From the NCBI RefSeq assembly GCF_016019955.1, contig NZ_JAECRZ010000006.1, positions 124,001-188,000 on the forward strand: 64,000 bases of DNA, in the 5' to 3' direction. This DNA comes from Thiosulfatihalobacter marinus. GTDB taxonomy: Bacteria > Pseudomonadota > Alphaproteobacteria > Rhodobacterales > Rhodobacteraceae. The notes under the pieces were generated by a model that saw nothing but the letters and a program-made list of their open reading frames with translations, did no database searches and was not told the origin of the DNA. Below are positions 54,138 to 63,800 of the stretch, piece by piece (position 1 is the stretch's first letter; the number at the start of each line of letters is the position of its first letter). The translations under genes and the position numbers were made by a program.

Positions 54138-54188
54138 CACTGGCGCGCAAGGATCCGTCCCGAGGGAATGCGCCTGAAAAGGGTCCAA

Positions 54189-55712
54189 ATGGCAGAGCTT
54201 GGAGCGATCTACTACATCAGCGCCTCTTTGGTGGGCGCGGCTCTTGTGATTGTGGCAGTTCTTGTCCTGGACCGGGCTCGTGGCCGCAATGCGCGGCAAG
54301 AACCGGATGCCACCGGAAATCACGGGCAAGCAGCGATTTTCCTGTTCCGGGGCGGGGTTTTGAGCGATGCCAATCCCGCCGCGTTGAACGCGATCTCTCC
54401 CAACGTGCCAGCCGAATATTGCTGGAGTGACCTTCATGCCGCCTTTGCCCCCCTTTTCCCCGGACTTCCGAACGCGCAGGTCGGTTGCGCCACGACCGAA
54501 ACGCTTGTTCTGCAAAGCCGCGATCCGCTGGAACCGGCCGTTGCCGTCATCGATCAGTGGGGCGACACGGCCCGCGTCGCCCTGACGCGCAAGCCCGACA
54601 TGACGCACCAGGCGCAGGATGTTTCCTGGAGGGCCATATTCGATGCGCCGAACCCGATTTGGCAAACCGGCCCGGATGATACCCTGACATGGTGCAACGC
54701 GGCATATGATGACCTTGCCACCCGGCTTGGGCGCAGCTGCGAACCCGGCAGTTCGCCCATTTTCGATCTGGACCCGGCAACGCCGGAAAAACAGGCCGCG
54801 CGTAGCGGGGTTGTCGATCCCGAACACGGGCGCACTTACTGGTTTGATGTGATCAAGGTGCAGTCAGAAGGGCGCAGGATGCACTATGCTTCGGACGCAA
54901 ACGCCATCGTGAATGCCGAGATTGCACAGCGGAATTTCGTCCAGACCCTCACCAAGACCTTTGCGCAGCTGTCGATCGGACTGGCGATCTTTGACCGCAA
55001 CCGCCAACTGGCGCTGTTCAACCCCGCCCTGATCGATCTGACCGCGCTGCCGGCTGATTTCCTCTCGGCAAGGCCCAGTCTTGATTCCTTCTTTGACCGG
55101 ATGCGGGAAAACCGGGTGATGCCAGAACCCAAGGATTACGCAAACTGGCGCGAACAGATTGCCGAGTTGGTTGTCGCCGCTACGGACGGGCGCTATTCGG
55201 AAACATGGACCTTGCCGTCAGGGCTGACTTATCGGGTTTCCGGGCGTCCGCACCCGGACGGCGCAATCGCCTTTCTGTTCGAGGATATCAGCGCGGAAAT
55301 TTCCCTGACCCGCCGCTTTCGGGCGGATCTGGAGCTTGGCCAGGCCACGCTCGACGGTCTGGACACTGCCGTTGTGGTATTTTCATCGACCGGCGAACTG
55401 ACCCTCTGCAACAAGGCCTATCGTAGCTTGTGGCGCTGCGACCCGGATCAGAGCCTTGCTGAGTACACTTTGCGTGATGCGCTGCCATTATGGAAATCCG
55501 CCACACAGCAAACCGATGTGTGGAACAGGGTGTCTGGCACAATCATGTCCTCGTCCTCCCGCACATCCTGGGAGGCGCAGGTCACACTGAGAACGGGCGA
55601 GGCCCTTACCGTCAAACTGCGGCCGGTCGGGCGCGGAGCGACGCTGATCAGTTTCGGTGCCCCGACGCTGTCTGGCACCACGCCAGACGCGGTACTTCTT
55701 CCTCAAAACTGA
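54189..55712 (+). CDS. divL: DivL-like PAS-domain protein without a kinase domain
   Basis: A 507-residue protein with one N-terminal transmembrane helix (residues about 5-26), then several PAS-type domains: one around ISWRAIFDAPNPIWQTG (about 145-250), one around FAQLSIGLAIFDRNRQLALFNPAL (about 260-370) and one around LDGLDTAVVVFSSTGELTLCNKAY (about 395-490). No HisKA or HATPase domain follows. In Caulobacter, DivL (PAS-rich pseudo-kinase) acts on the CckA-CtrA relay; in R. capsulatus a kinase-less PAS protein named DivL regulates CtrA and gene transfer agents. Gene order beside tsaE supports the name. ATG at 54189 is preceded by AAGGG; 54168 is possible. Confidence 0.72.
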   Translation: MAELGAIYYISASLVGAALVIVAVLVLDRARGRNARQEPDATGNHGQAAIFLFRGGVLSDANPAALNAISPNVPAEYCWSDLHAAFAPLFPGLPNAQVGCATTETLVLQSRDPLEPAVAVIDQWGDTARVALTRKPDMTHQAQDVSWRAIFDAPNPIWQTGPDDTLTWCNAAYDDLATRLGRSCEPGSSPIFDLDPATPEKQAARSGVVDPEHGRTYWFDVIKVQSEGRRMHYASDANAIVNAEIAQRNFVQTLTKTFAQLSIGLAIFDRNRQLALFNPALIDLTALPADFLSARPSLDSFFDRMRENRVMPEPKDYANWREQIAELVVAATDGRYSETWTLPSGLTYRVSGRPHPDGAIAFLFEDISAEISLTRRFRADLELGQATLDGLDTAVVVFSSTGELTLCNKAYRSLWRCDPDQSLAEYTLRDALPLWKSATQQTDVWNRVSGTIMSSSSRTSWEAQVTLRTGEALTVKLRPVGRGATLISFGAPTLSGTTPDAVLLPQN

Positions 55713-55757
55713 CCCGATCCGGCTTGCGGGCGGCGTCACGCGCTGTAGTCTTGCGCC

Positions 55758-56225
55758 ATGACGCCTGCTTTGCCGACAATGACTCTGAATTCACCCGAAG
55801 AAACCACCGCGCTGGCCCGGCAAATCGCCGCCATCCTGGCGCCAGGCGATGTCGTTCTGCTTGAAGGCGATATCGGGGCCGGCAAGACCCATTTCGCACG
55901 GTCCCTGATCCAGAGCCTGTTGCAGGTGCCCGAGGATGTGCCTTCGCCCACATTCACGCTGGTTCAGACCTACGAAACCCCGATCGGAGAAATCTGGCAC
56001 GCGGATCTTTACCGGCTGACCTCACCCGACGAGATTGTCGAACTGGGGTTGGTCGACGCCTTTGACCAGGCGATTTGCCTGATCGAATGGCCCGATCGGC
56101 TTGCCGATCTGGCGCCGGCGTCTGCCTTGCACCTTTCATTTGAACTGGGCGCCGGGACGGGGCAGCGCAGGCTGGCAATGACCGGCACACCGCTTTGGGC
56201 GGACCGCCTTGCGGGGCTGGCCTGA
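55758..56225 (+). CDS. tsaE: TsaE, tRNA threonylcarbamoyladenosine biosynthesis ATPase
   Basis: ATPase that cycles the TsaBD complex for t6A37 of tRNAs reading ANN codons. The 155-residue protein has Walker A GDIGAGKTHFAR (about 35-46), the SPTFTLVQTY motif and the WHADLYRL segment near residue 80, the standard TsaE set. Length is normal. It starts the tsaE-amgK-murU-addB-addA cluster, and its stop overlaps the amgK start by one base. Confidence 0.95.
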   Translation: MTPALPTMTLNSPEETTALARQIAAILAPGDVVLLEGDIGAGKTHFARSLIQSLLQVPEDVPSPTFTLVQTYETPIGEIWHADLYRLTSPDEIVELGLVDAFDQAICLIEWPDRLADLAPASALHLSFELGAGTGQRRLAMTGTPLWADRLAGLA

Positions 56226-57247
56226 TGACGGATCGCACGGCGCGGATAGACAGTTTCCTTGCACATTCCGGCTGGGCCGCGGCCCAGCGGTCCCCTCTGG
56301 CCGGCGATGCCTCGAACCGCCGATACGAGCGTTTGGCCCGCGCTGACGGGTCGCGCGCCGTGCTGATGGACGCGCCACCCGACACCAATCCCCCGGTCAG
56401 CGCATTCCGCGATATTGCGCTGTATCTTGGCCATCTGGGCCTGTCGCCGCCCGATGTTCTGGCCTGCGACGAGGCGCTTGGCCTGATGGTGCTGGAGGAT
56501 CTGGGAGACGCCCTGTTTGCCAATCTGATGCGCGCCCGGCCCACCCAGGACCACACGCTATACACCGCCGCCACCGATGTGTTGGTACACTTGCATCAGG
56601 CGTTGGCGCCCACCGATCTGCCCGCACCCAAAGCGCGTGAGCTGGCCGAAATGACGACACCGGTTTTTGACTGGTACGCGGCGGGCGCGGGCCACCCGGA
56701 CAGCGCCGCCCGTAACGAGCTTGTGTCGGCGTTACATACCCTACTGGAGCGGTATGCAGTTGGTCACACGGTTTTAGCCTTGCGTGACTATCACGCCGAA
56801 AACCTGTTGTGGCTCCCGAACCGGGCCGGGCTTGCGCGGGTTGGGTTGCTGGATTTTCAGGACGCGTTTCAGGCACATCCCGCCTATGATCTGGTATCGC
56901 TTTTGCAAGACGCCCGCCGGGACGTGCCAGAGCGGATCGAGACCGCCATGATCGCCCGCTATGTGGACGCGACCGGCGTGGACAGCGCCGCATTCCAGGC
57001 GGCCTATGCCGTCCTTGGTGCTCAGCGTAACCTGAGAATACTGGGTGTATTCGCGCGCCTGTCGCTTCAGGCCGGCAGGCCACATTACGTGGATTTCATC
57101 CCCCGCGTCTGGGGGTATGTCCTGCGCGATCTGCAACATCCCGCGCTGAAACCGGTGGCTGCCATCGTGCGCAGTGCCCTGCCCGAACCCACCCCGTCGC
57201 TGCTGCGGAAACTCAAGGACGAACGCACCACATGCCCCAATCCGTGA
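56225..57247 (+). CDS. amgK: AmgK, N-acetylmuramate/N-acetylglucosamine kinase (anomeric)
   Basis: Phosphorylates MurNAc and GlcNAc at C1 for peptidoglycan recycling without MurQ. The 340-residue aminoglycoside-phosphotransferase-fold protein has SPLAGDASNRRYERL in the nucleotide-binding lobe, MVLEDLGD, the catalytic loop ALRDYHAENLLWL and the metal DFQDAF. Paired directly with murU, as in other Gram-negative recycling bypass clusters. The start at 56225 overlaps tsaE (TGATG). Confidence 0.9.
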   Translation: MTDRTARIDSFLAHSGWAAAQRSPLAGDASNRRYERLARADGSRAVLMDAPPDTNPPVSAFRDIALYLGHLGLSPPDVLACDEALGLMVLEDLGDALFANLMRARPTQDHTLYTAATDVLVHLHQALAPTDLPAPKARELAEMTTPVFDWYAAGAGHPDSAARNELVSALHTLLERYAVGHTVLALRDYHAENLLWLPNRAGLARVGLLDFQDAFQAHPAYDLVSLLQDARRDVPERIETAMIARYVDATGVDSAAFQAAYAVLGAQRNLRILGVFARLSLQAGRPHYVDFIPRVWGYVLRDLQHPALKPVAAIVRSALPEPTPSLLRKLKDERTTCPNP

Positions 57248-57915
57248 TGATGTTTGCCGCCGGGTTCGGCACCCGCATGGGGGTGTTGACCGAAAGCCGG
57301 CCAAAGCCGTTGATTCCGGTCGCCGGAACCGCGTTGATCGACCATACGCTGCGCCTTGTACGCGAAATCGAGCCCGCCCGGATCGTGGCCAACCTGCACT
57401 ATCTGGCCGACCAGATGGTCACGCATCTGGACGGTTCGGGCGTTGTCGTATCCATCGAGCAGCCGGAAATCCTTGAAACCGGGGGCGGCTTGCGCCACGC
57501 GTTGCCCCTTTTGGGTGAAGGGCCGGTTTTCACCACCAACACCGATGCGATCTGGGCCGGGCCAAATCCGTTCAGGCTGGCACAGGCGCATTGGGATCCC
57601 TCCCGAATGGATGCCCTGGCCGTATGTGTCCGGCGCGAGAACACCATGGGCCATGCCGGACGGGGCGATTTTCGCTTGGCGCAAACCGGCCAGATCACGC
57701 GCGGCCCCGGCCTGGTCTATGGCGGTGTGCAAATCCTGAAAACCGATCACCTGCGCGACATGCCCGACAAGGCGTTTTCGCTGAACCGGGTGTGGGACCG
57801 CATGATCGCGCAAGGGCGCATGTTTGGCGTGTCCTATCCGGGCCGCTGGTGCGATGTCGGCACAGCCGAAGGCATCGTACAGGCCGAAAAACTGTTGGAG
57901 CATGGCAATGTTTGA
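57232..57915 (+). CDS. murU: MurU, N-acetylmuramate-1-phosphate uridylyltransferase
   Basis: Makes UDP-MurNAc from MurNAc-1-phosphate, completing the recycling bypass with AmgK. The 227-residue nucleotidyltransferase has FAAGFGTRMGVLTESRPKPL at its start (GxGTRM and the catalytic Lys) and NTDAIWAGPNP for metal binding. It overlaps amgK by 16 bp. Confidence 0.92.
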   Translation: MPQSVMMFAAGFGTRMGVLTESRPKPLIPVAGTALIDHTLRLVREIEPARIVANLHYLADQMVTHLDGSGVVVSIEQPEILETGGGLRHALPLLGEGPVFTTNTDAIWAGPNPFRLAQAHWDPSRMDALAVCVRRENTMGHAGRGDFRLAQTGQITRGPGLVYGGVQILKTDHLRDMPDKAFSLNRVWDRMIAQGRMFGVSYPGRWCDVGTAEGIVQAEKLLEHGNV

Positions 57916-60835
57916 CGCAAATGACGGCGCGCGGGTATTTGCCCTGCCGCCCGGCGCGGATTTCCCCGGCGCGCTGGTCGATGGGCTGATGACGCGCATG
58001 GCCGGACGGCCTGGGCAGGACATGGCGCGGGTGCGTCTGGTCGTGAATACCGCCCGCATGGCCCGGCGCATCAAGGACCGGTTTGACGCCGGTCCGCCGA
58101 TGCTGTTGCCGCGTATCGAGCTGTTGTCGGATGTCGGGCGCGATATCGGTGCCGCCCGGCTGCCCGCCCCGGTGCCGGACCTGCGCCGCCGGTTCGAACT
58201 GATCCAGCTTGTTTCGGAATTGCTGCGCGCCGAGCCGGATCTGGCCGCGCGCGCCTCGATCTATGACCTGGCCGACAGCCTGGCCGGCCTGATGGACGAA
58301 ATGCAGGGCGAAGGCGTGCCGTTCGATGCCATCGAGGCGCTGGATGTGGCCGACCAATCCGGCCACTGGGCACGCGCCAAGACGTTTCTGGGCATTGTGC
58401 GCCATTTCCTGGACGATACGGAGCAAGCCCCCGATGCCCAAAGCCGCCAGCGGCGCATCGTCGAGCATCTGGTTCACAGCTGGGCACAATCACCGCCCAA
58501 AGACCCTGTGATCCTGGCCGGTTCCACCGGGTCGCGCGGCACGACGATGCTGTTGATGCAGGCCGTCGCCCGGCTGCCACAGGGCGCGATCGTGCTTCCG
58601 GGATTCGATTTCGACATGCCCGCCCCTGTCTGGGACCATCTGGGTGATGCCTTGACCGCAGAGGATCACCCGCAATACCGGTTTTACAAGCTCATGCAGC
58701 AGTTGGGGTTGGCGCCGGCCGAGATCGCCCCCTGGCACGTGACCGCGCCGCCCTGCCCGCCGCGCAACCGGCTGATTTCGCTGGCGCTGCGCCCTGCTCC
58801 CGTCACCGATCAATGGCTGAGCGAAGGCCCGTCCCTGACCGGACTTGACCACGCTACGGCCAAGGTCACGCTGATCGAGGCCGCGTCGGTTCGTGAAGAG
58901 GCGCTGGTCATCGCCGCGCGCCTGCGTCAGGCCGCCGAAGACGGACAGACGGCGGCGCTGATCACGCCCGACAGGATGCTGACCCGGCAGGTTGCCACCG
59001 CACTGGACCGGTGGGACATCGAACCGGATGACAGCGCCGGCACCCCGCTTCATCTTGCGCCGCCAGGCCGTTTTCTGCGCCATGTGTCGGGGCTGTTTCA
59101 GCACAAACTGACCACCGAGACGCTGCTCACCCTTCTCAAACACCCGCTCACCCATGGCGGACAGGATCGCGGCCCGCATTTACGTTTCACCCGCGAGCTG
59201 GAGCTGTGGCTGCGCCGCAAGGGGATCACCTATCCCACCGCCACGCAGTTCTCCGCCTGGGCGGTGGCGCAGAAACAGGATGCCTCGGAATGGGCGGCGT
59301 GGCTGACCCTGGCCTTTTGCGGGCACGAGGCACCAGGCGCGATTGCGTTGCCAGACCGGCTGAGCGCGCATCTGTCCCTTGCCGAACGCATCGCGCAGGG
59401 GCCGGGGGCCGGGTCGGGCGGATTGTGGGAGAAAAACGCCGGGCAGGAAGCGCGCAAGGTCATGACCGAGATGACTGACCATGCGGATTTGGCAGGCGAA
59501 ATTTCTGCGGCCGACTACAACGATCTGCTTGGCGCGATTCTGTCCCGCCGCGAAGTGCGCGACCGCGACAGCGGCCATCCGGGCATATTGATCTGGGGCA
59601 CATTGGAATCCCGCGTTCAGGGCGCCGATCTTGTCATTCTGGGCGGGCTGAACGAAGGGATCTGGCCTCAGTCCCCCGCGCCCGACCCGTGGCTGAACCG
59701 CCAGATGCGCCACCAGGCCGGGTTGTTGCTGCCGGAACGGCGCATCGGCCTGTCGGCGCATGATTTTCAACAGGCCGTCTGTGCCCCCGATGTCTGGATA
59801 ACCCGCGCCATCCGCACGGACGAGGCCGAAACCGTTCCCTCGCGCTGGATCAACCGCCTGACCAACCTGTTGCGCGGATTGCCCGAACAGGGCGGAGATG
59901 CGGCCCTGGAGGACATGCTGGAGCGCGGTCAAACCTGGTTGTCGCTGGTACGCGCGATGGAGGCGCCCGGCAAGGCCACCCCGGCGCCGCGCCCTTCGCC
60001 GGTGCCGCCACGCGGGTCGCGCCCCGATCGGCTGTCCGTGACGGAAGTGAAGCGCCTGATCCGCGACCCTTATGCGATCTATGCCAGGCATGTCCTGCGA
60101 CTGCGCCCGCTTAACCCGTTGATGCGCACGCCCGATGCGCTTTTGCGCGGTATCATCGTGCATGATGTGCTGGAACAACTGATCGCGAACACTCCGCCGG
60201 ACAGCCCCGTCACCAAGGAAGAGTTGCTGGAAATATCAGAGACTGTTCTTGCCCAAAACGTGCCCTGGCCCACCGCGCGCGTGCTTTGGAAAGCACGGCT
60301 GGAGCGGGTTGCCGATCATATCGTGCAGGGCGAGGCACGACGCCGGGAACGCGCGCGCCCTGTCGCCTTTGAATGCAGGGCCAAGGGACGAATAGACCCG
60401 CTGGACTTTACCCTGACCGCCAAGGCCGACCGGATTGACATGACCCCGCAAGGCCAGTGGATCCTGTATGATTACAAAACCGGTGCGCCCCCGTCGAAGG
60501 ACGAACAAACCTATTTCGACAAGCAGCTTCTGCTTGAGGCGGCGCTGGCCGAACAGGGCGGGTTCGAGGGCCTCTCACCGGCAACAGTGGCCGACGCGAT
60601 CTATATTGGCCTGGGAACCACCCCCAGGGATCAACCCGCACCGCTGGAGGAAACCGGGGCGTCACAGGTCTGGGCCGAATTCGTCACGCTGATGACCTGC
60701 TATCTGGCCGATGGCAAAGGTTTCACCGCCCGGCGCGCCATGCAGTCGGAAAGCGATGCGGGCGACTATGATCAACTGGCGCGGTTCGGGGAATGGGACG
60801 CCACCGATACACCCGTTCCCGAGGAGATGTCGTGA
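57908..60835 (+). CDS. addB: AddB, ATP-dependent helicase/nuclease subunit B
   Basis: With AddA forms the AddAB enzyme that resects double-strand breaks before RecA loading. The 975-residue protein is the alphaproteobacterial type: an inactivated helicase-like N-terminal part and a RecB-family nuclease at the C-terminus (SVTEVKRLIRDPYAIYA, and ILYDYKTGAPPSKDEQ with the metal-binding DYKTG). The ATG at 57908 has GGAG seven bases upstream; an ATG at 57902 is closer to it but less well spaced. Overlaps murU by 8 bp and addA by one. Confidence 0.92.
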   Translation: MFDANDGARVFALPPGADFPGALVDGLMTRMAGRPGQDMARVRLVVNTARMARRIKDRFDAGPPMLLPRIELLSDVGRDIGAARLPAPVPDLRRRFELIQLVSELLRAEPDLAARASIYDLADSLAGLMDEMQGEGVPFDAIEALDVADQSGHWARAKTFLGIVRHFLDDTEQAPDAQSRQRRIVEHLVHSWAQSPPKDPVILAGSTGSRGTTMLLMQAVARLPQGAIVLPGFDFDMPAPVWDHLGDALTAEDHPQYRFYKLMQQLGLAPAEIAPWHVTAPPCPPRNRLISLALRPAPVTDQWLSEGPSLTGLDHATAKVTLIEAASVREEALVIAARLRQAAEDGQTAALITPDRMLTRQVATALDRWDIEPDDSAGTPLHLAPPGRFLRHVSGLFQHKLTTETLLTLLKHPLTHGGQDRGPHLRFTRELELWLRRKGITYPTATQFSAWAVAQKQDASEWAAWLTLAFCGHEAPGAIALPDRLSAHLSLAERIAQGPGAGSGGLWEKNAGQEARKVMTEMTDHADLAGEISAADYNDLLGAILSRREVRDRDSGHPGILIWGTLESRVQGADLVILGGLNEGIWPQSPAPDPWLNRQMRHQAGLLLPERRIGLSAHDFQQAVCAPDVWITRAIRTDEAETVPSRWINRLTNLLRGLPEQGGDAALEDMLERGQTWLSLVRAMEAPGKATPAPRPSPVPPRGSRPDRLSVTEVKRLIRDPYAIYARHVLRLRPLNPLMRTPDALLRGIIVHDVLEQLIANTPPDSPVTKEELLEISETVLAQNVPWPTARVLWKARLERVADHIVQGEARRRERARPVAFECRAKGRIDPLDFTLTAKADRIDMTPQGQWILYDYKTGAPPSKDEQTYFDKQLLLEAALAEQGGFEGLSPATVADAIYIGLGTTPRDQPAPLEETGASQVWAEFVTLMTCYLADGKGFTARRAMQSESDAGDYDQLARFGEWDATDTPVPEEMS

Positions 60836-63800
60836 TGCAGCGCGATGATGCCACCGAACGCCAGGTTCAGGCCGCCAGCCCGCGTGACAGCACCTGGCTG
60901 TCAGCCAATGCCGGATCCGGCAAGACGCGGGTGTTGACAGACCGCGTCGCCCGGTTGTTGCTGGAAGGCGTGCTTCCGCAACATATCCTTTGCCTGACCT
61001 ATACCAAGGCCGCCGCCAGTGAAATGCAGAACCGTCTGTTCAAGCGGCTGGGCGCCTGGGCGATGAAGGGCGATGATGACCTGCGCAAGGAGCTGCGCGA
61101 GCTTGGCGTTGATACATCACCGAACGCGCAGGATCTGAAGACGGCGCGCACCCTGTTTGCGCGCGCGATCGAGGCGCCCGGCGGGCTCAAGATCCAGACC
61201 ATTCACTCGTTCTGTGCCGCCCTGCTGCGCCGGTTTCCTTTGGAAGCGGGGGTATCGCCGCTGTTCCGGGAAATGGAAGAACGCGCGGCGGAACTGCTGC
61301 GCGAGGACATTACCGACCAGATGGCAGACGGCCCGGACGCGCCGCTGATCGAAACCCTTGCCCGACATTTCACCGGTGAAAGCCTGACAGACCTGACGGC
61401 TGCAATCATCCGCAAGGCATCGGCCTTTCGTCAGCCGATCACGCGCACCGATCTTACCGCCGCCTTTGGCGCGCCGGCAACGTTGTCGACCGAAACCCTG
61501 ACGCAGAACGTGTTCCTTGGGGGGGAGGCCGAGTTGCTGTCGCGCCTGTTGGAGGCCCTGCGCACCGGCGGCACGATGGACAACAAGGCGGCTGAAAAAT
61601 TACAGGGAATTGCCTCGCTTGACCTGAGTGCCCTGCCGGTACTGGAAAGCGTTTTCCTGAACGGAAAAGGCGCGAAAGAGCCGTTTTCAGCCAAGTCAGG
61701 CTCTTTTCCAACCAAATCCGTAAGGGCAGATCACCCCGATCTGATCGCGGAGATCGGCCGCTGGATGCTGCGGGTCGAGGCCGCGCGGGAAAGCCGGCTG
61801 GCGCTTGCGGCGATCGAGCGGTCTCTGGCGTTGCACGGCTTTGGACACCGCTTTCTGGTTCACTATGAACGAGCCAAGCAATCCCGTGGCTGGCTGGATT
61901 TCGACGATCTGATCCTTCGTGCCCGCGCCTTGCTGAACGACCCCGATGTGGCCGCATGGGTGCTGTACCGCCTGGATGGCGGCATCGACCACATTCTTGT
62001 GGATGAGGCCCAAGACACCAGCCCGGCGCAATGGCAGGTGGTTGAAAGGCTGGCTCAGGAATTCACCAGCGGCAGCGGCGCGCGCGCCGACGTGCTACGC
62101 ACCATTTTCGTGGTGGGTGACAAGAAACAGTCGATCTATAGTTTCCAGGGCGCTGATCCGGCAGAGTTCGACCGGATGCAGGCCGAATTCGCGGCCCGGT
62201 TGGATCCCACCGGCCATCCTCTGCAATCCCTGTCGCTGGAATACTCCTTCCGCAGTTCCCGCGCGATTCTGGAACTTGTCGATACCTGCTTTGGCACCCG
62301 CGCGCAGGCCGGGTTTCCAAAGGAAAATCTGCACCGCGCCTTTCACCACGAATTGCCGGGGCGGGTGGATCTTTGGCCGGTGGTGGAAAAAGGGCCGAGG
62401 CCGGAGAAATCCGATTGGTTCGATCCGGTCGACCGGTTGGGCGAAACCCATCATATCGTTGTTCTTGCCGAGCGGATCGCGGATGAAATCAAGCGCCTGA
62501 TTGACACGAAAAAGCCGATCGCGGGCAAGGTGCACACCGATGGCACCATAGCGCTGCGCCCGGTTCAGGCAGGCGATTTCCTGATCCTGGTCCAGCGCCG
62601 GTCAGATCTGTTCCAGGAAATCATCCGGGCCTGCAAATCGCGCAATCTTCCCATTGCCGGGGCTGACCGGCTCAAGGTCGGGGCGGAAATGGCCGTTCGC
62701 GATCTGGCCGCGCTGTTGTCTTTTCTCAGCACGCCCGAAGACGATCTGTCCCTGGCCACGGCGCTACGCTCGCCGTTGTTTGGCATAAGCGAACAGGCCT
62801 TGTTTGATCTGGCCCACCGCCGCAAAGGCGCGTTCCTGTGGGAAGAGCTGCGCAATCGTCGTGATGAATTCGCCGATGCGCTCGTCATGATTGACGATCT
62901 GCTGCGCCAGACGGATTTCCTGCGCCCTTATGACCTGATCGACCGGATCCTGACCCGGCATGACGGGCGCCGCAAGCTGTTGGCGCGCTTGGGGGCCGAG
63001 GCAGAGGACGGCATCAATGCCCTGCTCAGCCAGGCGCTTGCCTATGAATCCGGCAATGTGCCCAGCCTGACCGGGTTTCTGTTGTGGATGGAAACCGACG
63101 ACCTGGAAATCAAGCGCCAGATGGACAGCGCGGGCAACCGTATTCGGGTGATGACGGTTCACGGATCGAAAGGCCTGGAAGCCCCGATCGTGATATTGCC
63201 CGACACTGGCAAACGGCTGGTAAAAACCGATGCGCCAATCGTGGATCTGGGGAACATAGCCGCCTGGAACACCAGCGCAGACGCGGCGCCAAAGTCCATT
63301 TCCGCCGCCCGCGATGCGATGGCCGAAGCGCAACGCGCCGAACGGCTGCGCCTTTTGTACGTCGCAATGACCCGGGCGGAAAAATGGCTGATCGTGACAG
63401 CCGCCGGGGATCTGGGGAAGGACGGCGAAAGCTGGTATGACATCATACGTCAGGGCATGATCGATGTCGGCGCCGAACCCTGCATCTATACCGGAGGTTC
63501 GGGTCTGCGGTATGAAGTTGGTGACTGGACTGGTCCGGTGAACAACGCCGCGAAGGAAGCGATCTCGGACTATCCGAACGTTCCCGCGCTTTACAACCGC
63601 TCCGCAATCGCGCCCGTCCCGCGCCCTGTACCGGTTGGGCCGTCGCAACTGGGCGGTGCCAAGGCTTTGGCGGGTGATGCGGGCCGCGACGAAGAGGCCG
63701 CCAAACGGCGCGGCACCTGTATTCACCTTCTGCTGGAGCACCTGCCGAAGTTCGAAAGGGCTGATTGGCGACGCATTACGGAAAACCTGCTTCGAACCGA

